Below the pieces are notes generated by a model. That model had not been told where the DNA came from and made no database searches. It saw nothing but the letters and a program-made list of their open reading frames with translations. This document shows, piece after piece, positions 1 to 6,053 of a DNA stretch of 6,053 bases. The stretch covers positions 1 through 6,053 of the forward strand of contig JAGHDA010000441.1 of assembly GCA_021160185.1 (NCBI GenBank), in the 5' to 3' direction. Position numbers and translations under genes: made by a program. The DNA comes from Verrucomicrobiota bacterium (GTDB lineage: Bacteria > Verrucomicrobiota > Verrucomicrobiia > Limisphaerales > CAZBKV01). Within the stretch, counting starts at the first letter, position 1. Each line of letters starts with the position of its first letter.

Positions 1-20
1 CCCGAAGGGGCGTTCCTTTT
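1..20. terminator. Partial hairpin terminator at the left edge (possibly bidirectional)
   Basis: On the plus strand the window opens with CC, loop CGAA, GG, then GCGTTCC continuing the right arm to base 16, then TTTT at 17-20. On the minus strand the same bases give a CC-TTCG-GG tetraloop preceded by AAAAGGAACGCC. This is the inner and right-hand part of a GC-rich stem followed by a T-run; the left arm lies outside the window. If complete, it would end the MFS transcript on the minus strand and a convergent gene on the left. An alternative reading is a ribosome site AAAAGGA for a minus-strand gene beyond the edge, but no start codon is visible. Confidence 0.4.
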
Positions 21-33
21 GGCCGCCGAGATA

Positions 34-1272
34 TCAGGTCGGCTCGGAGCGAGGCAGCGCCAAGACCATTGCGCCGCCGGCAAGGAACAAAATCGCGGAA
101 TAGCCAAAGGCCGCGCCCGCCCCCGCCGCGCTCCAGACCGCCCCCACGATCACGCTCGAGAGGAAATCGCCCGCGCCATTGACGGCGGAAAGCAAGCCGA
201 AGGCCATCCCATGCCGCTCCTGGTCCACCAGCTCGGCGCAGAGTGAATCTTCCAAGGTTTCCTCGATCCCCACGTACACGCCTCCGAGGACGAACACGAG
301 CCCCAGCGTCCCCAGACCCATCGGGAGAAAAACGACGGCCAAGGCCATCAACGCCCCCCGGAAGTATCCCCCCGCCAACAAGAATTTCTTCGGCATGCGG
401 TCGGCCAACCATCCGGCGATCATCGAGAAGGCCGCGTAGAAGACGTTGTGGAGAACGTAGAGTCCGGTCGCAGCTGCGGCGGCCCCGGCGGCGCCCATCG
501 ACGGGGTCAGGCTTTGCGCCGCTAGAAGGATCAGCATCGAATGCGCAAAGTCGCCCAAACCGAACACGCCCACTGCTCCCAGGAAACGGCGGAACCGGCG
601 AGGCAAGGCGCGCAAGCTGCCGCCGAAGCTCGCATGCGGCACGGAGCGGCGCCCCCGCTCAGCGACCAGCAGCCCCATCGCCGCCGCAGCGAGCAATCCC
701 GGAATCGCAGCCAGGGCAAACACCGCCGGATAGGCCAAGTGAAATTGACGGAGCAACAAAAACGCTGTGGCCGGGCCAATGATCGCCCCGACGGTGTCCA
801 TCATCCGCTCAAAGCCGAAAGCGCGCCCGTAGGTCTCCCGCGTTGCCGCGGCGGCCAGCAGCGCTTTCCGCACCGGGGTGCGCACGCCGCGTCCAAGCCA
901 ACCCAACGATCTGGCAAGCAACACATGCCAGGCGGCGCTCGCCAACGCCAACGACCCCGTGGCGAGGGCGGTGACCGCATAGCCGATCACAGCCACCGGC
1001 TTCCGTCTGCGAAGGCGATCAGTGTAATACCCCGAAGCCAGCTTTGCGAAGCTGGAAAAGCCGTCGGAAACCCCTTCGATCAATCCCAACCACCCGGCGG
1101 ACGCCCCCATCGCCGCGAGAAACGCCGGGAGGATCGAGGTGGCGATTTCGTGGGACCAGTCGCTGAAAAGCGAGGCCAGGCCGACGCCCAGCACCGTCCG
1201 GTTCAGCCATCTTCCTTGGGAATGGCCGCCGGCGCCCGACGCCTCTGATCTGCGCCTCGCCTCTTCTCCCAT
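34..1272 (-). CDS. MFS transporter, substrate unknown
   Basis: A 412-residue integral inner-membrane carrier of the major facilitator superfamily, of normal length for 12 helices. The first half carries the family loop motif GYYTDRLRRRKP (81-92, between helices 2 and 3), and the second half its repeat GWLADRMPKK (287-296). Characteristic stretches are LASLFSDWSHEIATSILP (32-49) and LGRGVRTPVRKALLAAA (126-142). I associate these with a subgroup of MFS proteins of unassigned substrate found in many environmental bacteria. The N-terminus (1-22) is polar and cytoplasmic. The hydrophobic segments are rich in Ala, Gly and Leu. The start at 1272 is preceded by GGGGAAGCGGTT, an acceptable ribosome site. 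No promoter is obvious in the 93-base gap, so it may be read from the GTPase promoter. Transport by proton antiport or symport is a family expectation, not visible here. Confidence 0.9.
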   Translation of the reverse strand: MGEEARRRSEASGAGGHSQGRWLNRTVLGVGLASLFSDWSHEIATSILPAFLAAMGASAGWLGLIEGVSDGFSSFAKLASGYYTDRLRRRKPVAVIGYAVTALATGSLALASAAWHVLLARSLGWLGRGVRTPVRKALLAAAATRETYGRAFGFERMMDTVGAIIGPATAFLLLRQFHLAYPAVFALAAIPGLLAAAAMGLLVAERGRRSVPHASFGGSLRALPRRFRRFLGAVGVFGLGDFAHSMLILLAAQSLTPSMGAAGAAAAATGLYVLHNVFYAAFSMIAGWLADRMPKKFLLAGGYFRGALMALAVVFLPMGLGTLGLVFVLGGVYVGIEETLEDSLCAELVDQERHGMAFGLLSAVNGAGDFLSSVIVGAVWSAAGAGAAFGYSAILFLAGGAMVLALPRSEPT

Positions 1273-1339
1273 AACCGCTTCCCCGACAACCGATCGCTCG
1301 CGACAGCCGCGCTCCTTGAAACGTCCCGGCTCCCCGAGA

Positions 1340-1359
1340 CGCGCTCCGCAAGGAGCGCG
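1340..1359 (-). repeat. 8-bp GC-rich inverted repeat after the GTPase stop
   Basis: Perfect arms 1359-1352 and 1347-1340 (CGCGCTCC, loop TTGC, GGAGCGCG on the minus strand) begin 6 bases beyond the GTPase stop codon, in the 93-base gap before the MFS gene. The hairpin is followed by TCTCGGGG and not by a T-run, so it is not a standard Rho-independent terminator. It could protect the 3' end of the GTPase message, or dampen read-through into the transporter gene. The inverted repeat is certain; the function is inference. Confidence 0.5.
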
Positions 1360-1365
1360 CGCGGC

Positions 1366-3168
1366 TCATCCTGCGTCACGGAAACCCGTGCGCTCGTCTC
1401 CTTTTGTCGCAGCCGACGGCCGGAGATCAAGACGCAACGCCTCCAGTTCGGCGACTGTTTCCTGAAGCTGAGGCAAGGCCGACTTTTGCTGAGAAGCCAT
1501 CCGTTGGATCGCCTCCAGCTCGCTTTGGGCGTACTCGAGCGCCTGCCGATTGAGCTCTTCCATCGCGGGGCGAATCCGGGCGCGCCAGTCCGCCGCGAGT
1601 CGGGAAAGGTTTTTCTCCACCTCGTACCGGGCCCGCCGGAGCAGGTTCTTCTCGATCGCCTTGCGAAAGAGCGTCATGGGAATGAGATGTCCCGCCAGCT
1701 CCATGGGAATCATGAACTCGGTGCTCACATCCACCGGCGGGGCTTGAGGCTCCCGGAGCTGAGGGACAAACTCCCGCCGCCCCATTTCCACGCCCAGCGC
1801 CTCTTTCACGCTCCGGGCGAGTCGATCCTGAAACGCTTCGACCACGCGCGCGAGGTAATCACGGCTCTTTCCCAACGGCTCGCAGAAGACCTCACGCCGC
1901 CGGTCGGAAAGCGCGCCGAGCTCTTCCACCAGCCGCTCCCGGAGCCATCGGCCGTAGGCGCGGACGAATTGAGGGGCGCGCATGCGCCACTTCGGGAACT
2001 GCGCGCGGAGTTCGCGCACAATCTTCTCCTGGAGCGCCCGCTGATCCGGGCGGAGCCGCTCCAGCGACCTCTCCAACGCCTGCCCCGCCCAACGGTAGCT
2101 CATTACGCACAATTCCTCACTCAACGCCTCCAATCGGTTGCGCTCTTCTTCCAACCGTCGGCGCAAGGCTTCCCGGGCGGACTCGGCCTGCTCGGCGGCG
2201 GCGACCGCCACGCGGACGTAATCCAGAAGCGCCTGGAGAAGTGAATCCACTTTGTGGCGCGCAATGTCGCTTCCGGCCCGAGCCCGATTTTTCACCAAGG
2301 GAAGCAAGAACCGATCAAGCAGGTCCTGCCGATACCCCTCAAAGCCGGGGCGGACCGAATAGGGAAAGACAGGAGCGGGATCGCCAAGGCGTTTGGCCAA
2401 TTGATCGCTGACAAAGGCGAGCACTTCAGCGCGTTGAGCTTCGGTGAGCAGGTCGATCTTTGTCAGGATGAGGACGATGCGGGGCGTATGCCGGCGGAGT
2501 TCCTCCAGCAAGGCCAAGTCCTGTTCCGAAAGCGGCGCGTCCGCGCTGACCGCCAACAACGCCGCGCCCACATTGGGGAGCCACGCCCGGGTCGCCTCGG
2601 TGTTGTGCGCAAAGGCGCTGTCCAACCCCGGCGTGTCCACGAATTGAAGAGGGGCCAAAGGCCGCAAGGCGGGCAGCTCCACGTCCACAAAAGCCGCGCC
2701 TTTCTTGTTTCCAGGGTTTTCCGCCTCGGCCACGTAGGCGCGGATTTCATCGATCGGGATTTCCACGGAGGTCCCGTCCAACCGGCGCACGACCGCTCTC
2801 TCCACCGGCCCGTGGCGGAGGCGGGTCACCACTGCGGTCAGGGGCGCCGCGCCGATGGGCAGGACATCGCGGCCGACGAGGCAGTTGAGAAAGGAGCTTT
2901 TGCCGGCCTTGAAGCGCCCGAAGACGGCGACGTCGATTTGATCAGGCGCGGCCAACAAGCGACGGGCCGCCTCGATTTGGGGGCGCAGGTGGGAAAGGTT
3001 CAACTCCTGGGCCAGGCGCGCGGCCCGGTCAAGAGCGGGGCGGATCGCCTCCGGAGGCGGCGCAACCGCCTCGTTCCCCGCCGGGGATGAAGAGGAGAGA
3101 ACATGCGCGCCGTTCCTTGCCGCCTTGCCCGGTCCGGCTTCCAGAGTCTGTGCGCTATGCCGAGTCAT
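1366..3168 (-). CDS. Bacterial dynamin-like GTPase (Dynamin_N family)
   Basis: A 600-residue large GTPase. After a low-complexity, probably disordered N-terminus (1-40), a short helical part leads into the G domain: P-loop GRFKAGKSS (84-92), switch Thr in PLTAVVT (109-115), DTPG (178-181) and TKID (236-239), so all four main nucleotide-binding motifs are intact. Residues about 305-350 and 535-583 are long charged helices with coiled-coil character, as expected for the dynamin neck and stalk. The stretch around 484-505 (EFMIPMELAGHLIPM) is the most hydrophobic part of the C-terminal half and may be the membrane-touching paddle. There is no true transmembrane helix or signal peptide. Family members bind and remodel membranes using GTP; the role here is unknown. 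It has its own promoter and a strong ribosome site, and no second dynamin gene adjoins it, whereas many bacterial dynamins occur in pairs. Confidence 0.9.
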   Translation of the reverse strand: MTRHSAQTLEAGPGKAARNGAHVLSSSSPAGNEAVAPPPEAIRPALDRAARLAQELNLSHLRPQIEAARRLLAAPDQIDVAVFGRFKAGKSSFLNCLVGRDVLPIGAAPLTAVVTRLRHGPVERAVVRRLDGTSVEIPIDEIRAYVAEAENPGNKKGAAFVDVELPALRPLAPLQFVDTPGLDSAFAHNTEATRAWLPNVGAALLAVSADAPLSEQDLALLEELRRHTPRIVLILTKIDLLTEAQRAEVLAFVSDQLAKRLGDPAPVFPYSVRPGFEGYRQDLLDRFLLPLVKNRARAGSDIARHKVDSLLQALLDYVRVAVAAAEQAESAREALRRRLEEERNRLEALSEELCVMSYRWAGQALERSLERLRPDQRALQEKIVRELRAQFPKWRMRAPQFVRAYGRWLRERLVEELGALSDRRREVFCEPLGKSRDYLARVVEAFQDRLARSVKEALGVEMGRREFVPQLREPQAPPVDVSTEFMIPMELAGHLIPMTLFRKAIEKNLLRRARYEVEKNLSRLAADWRARIRPAMEELNRQALEYAQSELEAIQRMASQQKSALPQLQETVAELEALRLDLRPSAATKGDERTGFRDAG

Positions 3169-3209
3169 CTGCGTCTCCTACCGTTGCTACGGTTCGCGGC
3201 AGGAGTCAT
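3165..3209 (-). CDS. Possible 14-codon leader peptide overlapping the GTPase start
   Basis: An ATG at 3209-3207 opens a frame reading MTPAANRSNGRRRR. Its TGA (3167-3165) overlaps the ATG of the GTPase gene (3168-3166) in the classic ATGA coupling arrangement. The last four codons are all Arg (AGG AGA CGC AGA) and contain the GTPase Shine-Dalgarno itself. The frame lies downstream of the predicted transcription start, so it would be in the mRNA. Against it: there is no Shine-Dalgarno before its ATG, and frames this short arise often by chance. It is listed because the overlap is exact, with low confidence. Confidence 0.15.
   Translation of the reverse strand: MTPAANRSNGRRRR
3174..3179 (-). 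promoter_or_regulatory. Shine-Dalgarno site deciding the GTPase start
   Basis: AGGAGA lies 5 bases before the ATG at 3168 on the minus strand (TAGGAGACGCAG then ATG). It is the strongest ribosome binding site in the window and supports the full 600-residue start, including the disordered N-terminal extension. Confidence 0.75.
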
Positions 3210-3243
3210 CAGCCGGGAGGCGGTTCGCCGCGAGAGGCGCGGC
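3180..3243 (-). other. Structured leader of the GTPase mRNA: two hairpins
   Basis: Within the predicted 5' untranslated leader there is a 6-bp hairpin with arms 3243-3238 and 3232-3227 (GCCGCG, loop CCTCT, CGCGGC on the minus strand). A 5-bp hairpin lies at 3193-3180 (ACCGT, loop AGCA, ACGGT), whose 3' arm directly touches the Shine-Dalgarno AGGAG. Neither is followed by a T-run, so neither is a Rho-independent terminator. No known riboswitch class is recognisable. Small hairpins are common in GC-rich DNA, so function is uncertain. Confidence 0.35.
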
Positions 3244-3273
3244 AGGGCAGACTCCTTTGCCCCTCAATCGCGG

Positions 3274-3302
3274 ATCATAACCCCGCCGACCCGAAAGGTC
3301 AA
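3274..3302 (-). promoter_or_regulatory. Sigma70-type promoter for the dynamin-like GTPase gene
   Basis: Read on the minus strand, the -35 box TTGACC lies at 3302-3297, then a spacer of exactly 17 bases, then the -10 box TATGAT at 3279-3274. Each box differs from the consensus by one base. The -35 begins immediately after the TGA of the upstream oxidoreductase gene. The expected start of transcription is near 3267, giving a leader of about 99 nt before the GTPase ATG. Based on sequence only; strength and sigma factor are inferred. Confidence 0.75.
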
Positions 3303-4412
3303 TCAGCCGCGAGGATTGTCCCCTTTCCGATCAAGCTCCGAGAGGCGGACCCACCGCTCCTCCTCCGCCGAAATAACGATGGCGTCCATGACGGCCTGCG
3401 CGGCCGCTCCGTCGAAAAACGTGGCTGCGCAGTCCCGTTGCTCCCTCACAGCCTGAACGAATTCCACAAGCTGGTCGTAACGAAACGTGAGCAAAGGATT
3501 GCCTTGCTCCGGATCGCGACGGGACCCGGGCCAGAGCCAATATTCGCGCGGGACCGACTCGGCGCTCAACCCTTCCCCGCCGGGTTTGCCAAGGCAAAGT
3601 TCGTTCCACCGCTCGGTAAAATAAACCGCCGATCCTTCCTCCCCGTTGATCTCCACGTAGTCGCGGCTTCGCCAACTCTCATTGTGTCCAGCGGCGGTTT
3701 TGCTGCTTTCCATCACTCCCGTGGCTCCGCTTCGGAAAGCCCCCAGGACGCCGACCCAATCTTCCAACTCCGAAACTGCGCCGCCGCGCAAAGGCACAAA
3801 TTGGCGCGCAGAGGCGACGAGCTTCTCGAACTCGCCGGCGAGCTGCCGTGCGAAATCGACGCGATGGGAAAGCATGTCGCCGATCTCGCCCGTGCCGGCC
3901 ATGCGACGAAGCTGCCGCCAACCCAGGAAACGCCCGCCCCAATCCTGCAGCCGACAGGAACGGAAATGGAGGATACGTCCGAACGCGCCGCGGCGGGTCA
4001 GCTCCATCAACCAGCGCATGGCGGGGACGAACCGGTAGGTGAAAGCGGTCATGTGACGCACGCCGGCTTGCTCGGCCAGCTCCGCCAGTTCGCGCGCCTC
4101 CGGATAGTTCATGGCCAACGGCTTCTCGCAAAGCGTGTGCTTGCCGGCGGCGAGGGCGGCTCGGACGATCGGCGCATGAAGCGCATTGGGCGCGGCCACG
4201 ATCACCGCGTCCGCCTCCTCGGCGGCCGCCGCCTCCCGGTAGTCGGCCGTGACGCGCGTCGCCCCGGTCGCCCGGCGGGCCCGCTCGCGCCGCTCCGGAT
4301 CCGGATCGCACACCACGGTGATCCGCGCTTCCGGACAGGCGGGAAGCGCGCCGATGTAATTCTGGGTTGCGATGCCGCCGCAGCCGATAAGAGCGAGACG
4401 CACGGCGCTCAT
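3303..4412 (-). CDS. Gfo/Idh/MocA family NAD(P)-dependent oxidoreductase
   Basis: A 369-residue dehydrogenase of the glucose-fructose oxidoreductase / inositol dehydrogenase family, which oxidises or reduces sugars, inositols and their derivatives with NAD(P). The N-terminal Rossmann half shows VRLALIGCGGIA (4-15, the dinucleotide loop), an acidic CDPDPERR end of strand 2 (35-42, suggesting NAD preference), VAAPNALHAP (72-81) and the catalytic EKP at 96-98 with Lys97. The C-terminal half holds GEIGDMLSHRVDFAR (175-189), where Asp179 and His183 fit the family's active-site helix, then the beta-sheet domain. No signal peptide or Tat motif is seen, so it is cytosolic. The start follows the ABM stop by 4 bases with only a weak GAGG close to the ATG, so translation probably depends on reinitiation. 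The stop codon abuts the promoter of the next gene. Substrate not predictable; the PIG-L neighbour hints at an amino-sugar compound. Confidence 0.93.
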   Translation of the reverse strand: MSAVRLALIGCGGIATQNYIGALPACPEARITVVCDPDPERRERARRATGATRVTADYREAAAAEEADAVIVAAPNALHAPIVRAALAAGKHTLCEKPLAMNYPEARELAELAEQAGVRHMTAFTYRFVPAMRWLMELTRRGAFGRILHFRSCRLQDWGGRFLGWRQLRRMAGTGEIGDMLSHRVDFARQLAGEFEKLVASARQFVPLRGGAVSELEDWVGVLGAFRSGATGVMESSKTAAGHNESWRSRDYVEINGEEGSAVYFTERWNELCLGKPGGEGLSAESVPREYWLWPGSRRDPEQGNPLLTFRYDQLVEFVQAVREQRDCAATFFDGAAAQAVMDAIVISAEEERWVRLSELDRKGDNPRG

Positions 4413-4416
4413 GGCC

Positions 4417-4716
4417 TCAGGCGATGCGCTCCCAAAGCGTGATCTGGGGCTGTTCAGCGAGCAACTCCTCGGCTCGGGAGAGAAATTCCTTCAAGTGCGG
4501 CTTGTTGAGATGGGCGTCCAAGTCCTCCTTGGAACGCCAATTCTCATGAAAAAGAAAGGAGGCCGGGTCCTCGACCGCCCGATGAAGATCATAGTTGAGG
4601 CAGCCCCCCTCGGCTCGGGTGGGTTCGATGAGCTGGAGAAGCGCCGCGCGCAGTTCTTCCTCCTTGCCCGGCTTGGCTTTCATCCGCGCGACGACAGTGA
4701 CCGGTCTTGCGCTCAT
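4417..4716 (-). CDS. ABM-domain protein, putative quinol/antibiotic-biosynthesis-type monooxygenase
   Basis: A 99-residue single-domain protein of the dimeric alpha/beta-barrel ABM family (YgiN, ActVA-Orf6 type). Members act as cofactor-free monooxygenases on quinols or polyketides, although many have no proven activity. It shows the usual order: VTVVARMKAKPGKEEEL strand and helix (6-22), PTRAEGGCLNYDLH (32-45), FLFHENW (54-60), LDAHLNKPHL (66-75) and ITLWERIA at the end. Asn41, Trp60 and His69 sit where family members carry conserved active-site-type residues. I chose the ATG at 4716 because homologues begin close to this point; no clear Shine-Dalgarno precedes it. An in-frame TTG at 4758 would add 14 residues of unfamily-like sequence. 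The stop is 4 bases before the Gfo/Idh/MocA start, which points to translational coupling. Substrate unknown. Confidence 0.85.
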   Translation of the reverse strand: MSARPVTVVARMKAKPGKEEELRAALLQLIEPTRAEGGCLNYDLHRAVEDPASFLFHENWRSKEDLDAHLNKPHLKEFLSRAEELLAEQPQITLWERIA

Positions 4717-4778
4717 GGCGCAAAGGATGCGGTTTTCGGGCCGCGGAAGCAACCGCAAACCCTGCGGCCTGGCCGGGG

Positions 4779-5660
4779 CTACATGCGATCCTCGGACCAG
4801 CGGGCCAGTTTATCCGCCAAACGCGCCTGTCGATTCAAATCCAGCGTCAGGCCGGGAATGTCGCGGCGCAGCTGCTCCAAAGACGGGATCTCGCCCCATG
4901 CCGTCACGACAAACGGCTCGGTAGGGCGCTCGGTGTCCAGGCCGAGCTTGCGGTTGCGAAACCGGTAGCGCTCTCGGAGCTGAACTTTCCATTCATCGAG
5001 CGTGGCGGCCGGTTCGATGCGATGGCGGCCCACCCACGGAAGCCACTCCCGAATCTGGGACTGGTGGCTCCAGCTCATCCGAGCCACAGCGTCAAACACG
5101 GGCTCCACGTCCACCAGCAAGTCATATTCCTGCTCTTCCTCAACATATGAATCGGCCACTTGGAGGATCACCGGCGTTTTCCTCGGGCGTTCGTCGCCGG
5201 CGCATTCCGGATATTCAGGCAAGTAGACGTGGGGCACATTGATGAGATAAGCCACGCGGCGCACCGCCTCCGCAATGGTCACATGGTCCACGTGGATTCC
5301 GGCCAGAGCGCTGCCGGGAAGGGGCGGGCAAAACAGATAATCGGGCTCGAAATCCCGAATCGCCTTCCACAAGGCGGGCAACAGGTCCGGCTCCTGTTCC
5401 CAGCGGGCTTCGCGCGGAATCCGTCCATCGGGCAGGCGAAGCGGCTCGAAGCGATAGCCGCCGATTTGCGCCGAGGTCTGTTGCTCGGCCAAGCGGACGC
5501 TGGCCGTTTCTTCCCGAGAACGGAAATGGTGGCCGCTTGCGCCGTCGGTGCAAATCACCACCAGGCGCTCGGCGCCGCCCGCGCGACGGCGCAGCTCAAA
5601 CGTTCCTCCGGCGGTGAACTCGAAATCGTCATAATGCGCATGGACGAACATCCATTTCAT
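4779..5660 (-). CDS. PIG-L (LmbE-like) family de-N-acetylase
   Basis: A 293-residue protein of the PIG-L/LmbE fold, a family of metal (usually zinc) hydrolases that remove N-acetyl groups from amino sugars and related conjugates. The N-terminus MKWMFVHAHYDDFEF (residues 1-15) matches the first metal-binding motif, normally AHPDDE: His8, Asp10 and Asp11 are kept, but Pro is Tyr9 and the Glu is Phe12. The typical TDGASGHH follows at 38-45, and the second motif HVDH is at 123-126, followed by an alpha-helical stretch. There is no signal peptide or membrane segment, so it is probably cytosolic. The ATG at 5660 is preceded by AAAGGAACGCGCC, a good Shine-Dalgarno at proper spacing. It sits 26 bases after pyrG and 62 bases before the ABM gene. 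Family assignment is firm. The substrate is unknown; a role with the neighbouring sugar-type oxidoreductase is inference only. Confidence 0.9.
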   Translation of the reverse strand: MKWMFVHAHYDDFEFTAGGTFELRRRAGGAERLVVICTDGASGHHFRSREETASVRLAEQQTSAQIGGYRFEPLRLPDGRIPREARWEQEPDLLPALWKAIRDFEPDYLFCPPLPGSALAGIHVDHVTIAEAVRRVAYLINVPHVYLPEYPECAGDERPRKTPVILQVADSYVEEEQEYDLLVDVEPVFDAVARMSWSHQSQIREWLPWVGRHRIEPAATLDEWKVQLRERYRFRNRKLGLDTERPTEPFVVTAWGEIPSLEQLRRDIPGLTLDLNRQARLADKLARWSEDRM

Positions 5661-5686
5661 GGCGCGTTCCTTTCGGGACGGCTTCT

Positions 5687-6053
5687 TCAGCTCGCGCCTG
5701 CCGTTTCGTGCGCGCTCATGTATTCGAGCGCCGCGGCGACGAAGCCGCGGAAGAGCGGATGCGGCCGGTCGGGCTTGCTGCGGAATTCCGGATGGTACTG
5801 ACAGGCGACGAAAAACGGATGGCCCTCCAGCTCGACCAGTTCGACCAACTCCCCGTCAGGGGACAGTCCGGCAATGCGGAGGCCGGCCTGTTCGAACTGC
5901 TCTCGAAACGCGTTGTTGAACTCGTAGCGATGGCGATGGCGCTCCTTCACAGTGAACGCGCCGTAGAGCTTGGCGGCAAGCGAGCCGGTTTGGAGCTGAA
6001 CCGGCTGCGCGCCCAGCCGCATGCTGCCGCCCAATTGCCTCACGTTCTTCTGC
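5687..6053 (-). CDS. pyrG: CTP synthase, C-terminal part (cut by right window edge)
   Basis: CTP synthase makes CTP from UTP, ATP and glutamine in the cytosol, the last step of de novo pyrimidine nucleotide synthesis. Only the last 121 or so codons are in the window, the end of the class I glutamine amidotransferase domain; the frame runs off the right edge in frame (first codons read QKNV). Visible family signatures are [11 protein letters not shown], the block [23 protein letters not shown], and [11 protein letters not shown], whose His and Glu are the last two members of the Cys-His-Glu triad that releases ammonia from glutamine. The catalytic Cys and the synthetase domain lie outside the window. 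It ends HETAGAS then TGA, a normal length of tail after [12 protein letters not shown]. The next gene starts 26 bases downstream with no terminator between, so co-transcription is likely. Identification is secure; whether the rest is intact cannot be seen. Confidence 0.97.
   Translation of the reverse strand, partial: QKNVRQLGGSMRLGAQPVQLQTGSLAAKLYGAFTVKERHRHRYEFNNAFREQFEQAGLRIAGLSPDGELVELVELEGHPFFVACQYHPEFRSKPDRPHPLFRGFVAAALEYMSAHETAGAS

Noticed and set aside
243..1248. Plus-strand open frames opposite the MFS gene (243-782 and 541-1248)
   Set aside because: Arg/Pro-rich shadow frames of a clear transporter gene, with no family motifs.
3274..3278. ATG inside the TATGAT box as a start of a tiny upstream frame (MIRD)
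   Set aside because: It lies within the -10 box, upstream of the expected transcription start, so it would not be in the mRNA from that promoter.
1486..4442. Three long plus-strand open frames (1486-2244, 2254-3090, 3087-4442), nearly end to end
   Set aside because: They lie antisense to the well-supported GTPase and oxidoreductase genes, their products are Arg-, Pro- and His-rich with no recognisable motif, and GC-rich coding DNA commonly leaves such open frames on the opposite strand.
4717..4758. Upstream TTG start for the ABM gene, adding 14 residues
   Set aside because: The added residues do not resemble family N-termini, the TTG lies inside a small inverted repeat (4753-4767), and there is no convincing ribosome site; the ATG at 4716 fits the usual length.
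4753..4767. 5-bp inverted repeat between the PIG-L and ABM genes as a terminator
   Set aside because: Short stem with a 5-base loop and no T-run after it; more likely chance in GC-rich DNA.
5687..6053. Short pyrG fragment as a pseudogene or gene remnant
   Set aside because: The frame is open to the window edge with intact family motifs, so it is cut by the window, not broken.

Overview
The window is a GC-rich bacterial chromosome segment. All six recognisable genes lie on the minus strand, so transcription runs from high to low coordinates. No gap between genes exceeds about 135 bases, and I see no tRNA, rRNA, CRISPR array, insertion sequence or prophage gene. The mix of a PIG-L deacetylase, a Gfo/Idh/MocA oxidoreductase and a single dynamin-like GTPase, with high GC, would fit Verrucomicrobiota, Acidobacteriota or a similar environmental lineage. 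That is a guess from gene content, not a placement.

Layout in transcription order: (1) the C-terminal end of CTP synthase (pyrG), cut by the right edge (6053-5687); (2) a PIG-L family de-N-acetylase (5660-4779); (3) a small antibiotic-biosynthesis-monooxygenase-fold (ABM/YgiN-like) protein (4716-4417); (4) a Gfo/Idh/MocA NAD(P)-dependent oxidoreductase (4412-3303). These follow one another with gaps of 26, 62 and 4 bases and no evident terminator, so they look like one transcription unit. PIG-L, ABM and Gfo together suggest modification or breakdown of a sugar or amino-sugar conjugate, downstream of a housekeeping nucleotide gene.

A clear sigma70-type promoter (TTGACC, 17-base spacer, TATGAT) begins directly after the Gfo stop codon. 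It should drive (5) a 600-residue bacterial dynamin-like GTPase (3168-1366) through a leader of about 99 nt. The leader holds two small hairpins and a 14-codon reading frame whose stop overlaps the GTPase start as ATGA. After a 93-base gap containing an 8-bp GC-rich hairpin comes (6) an MFS transporter (1272-34). At the left edge there is half of what looks like a strong UUCG-loop terminator.

The most interesting points are the GTPase with its own promoter and leader, and the PIG-L protein with an altered metal-binding signature (HYDDF instead of HPDDE). I see no firm evidence for a wholly new multi-gene system here. The long open frames on the plus strand are antisense shadows of the GC-rich genes.
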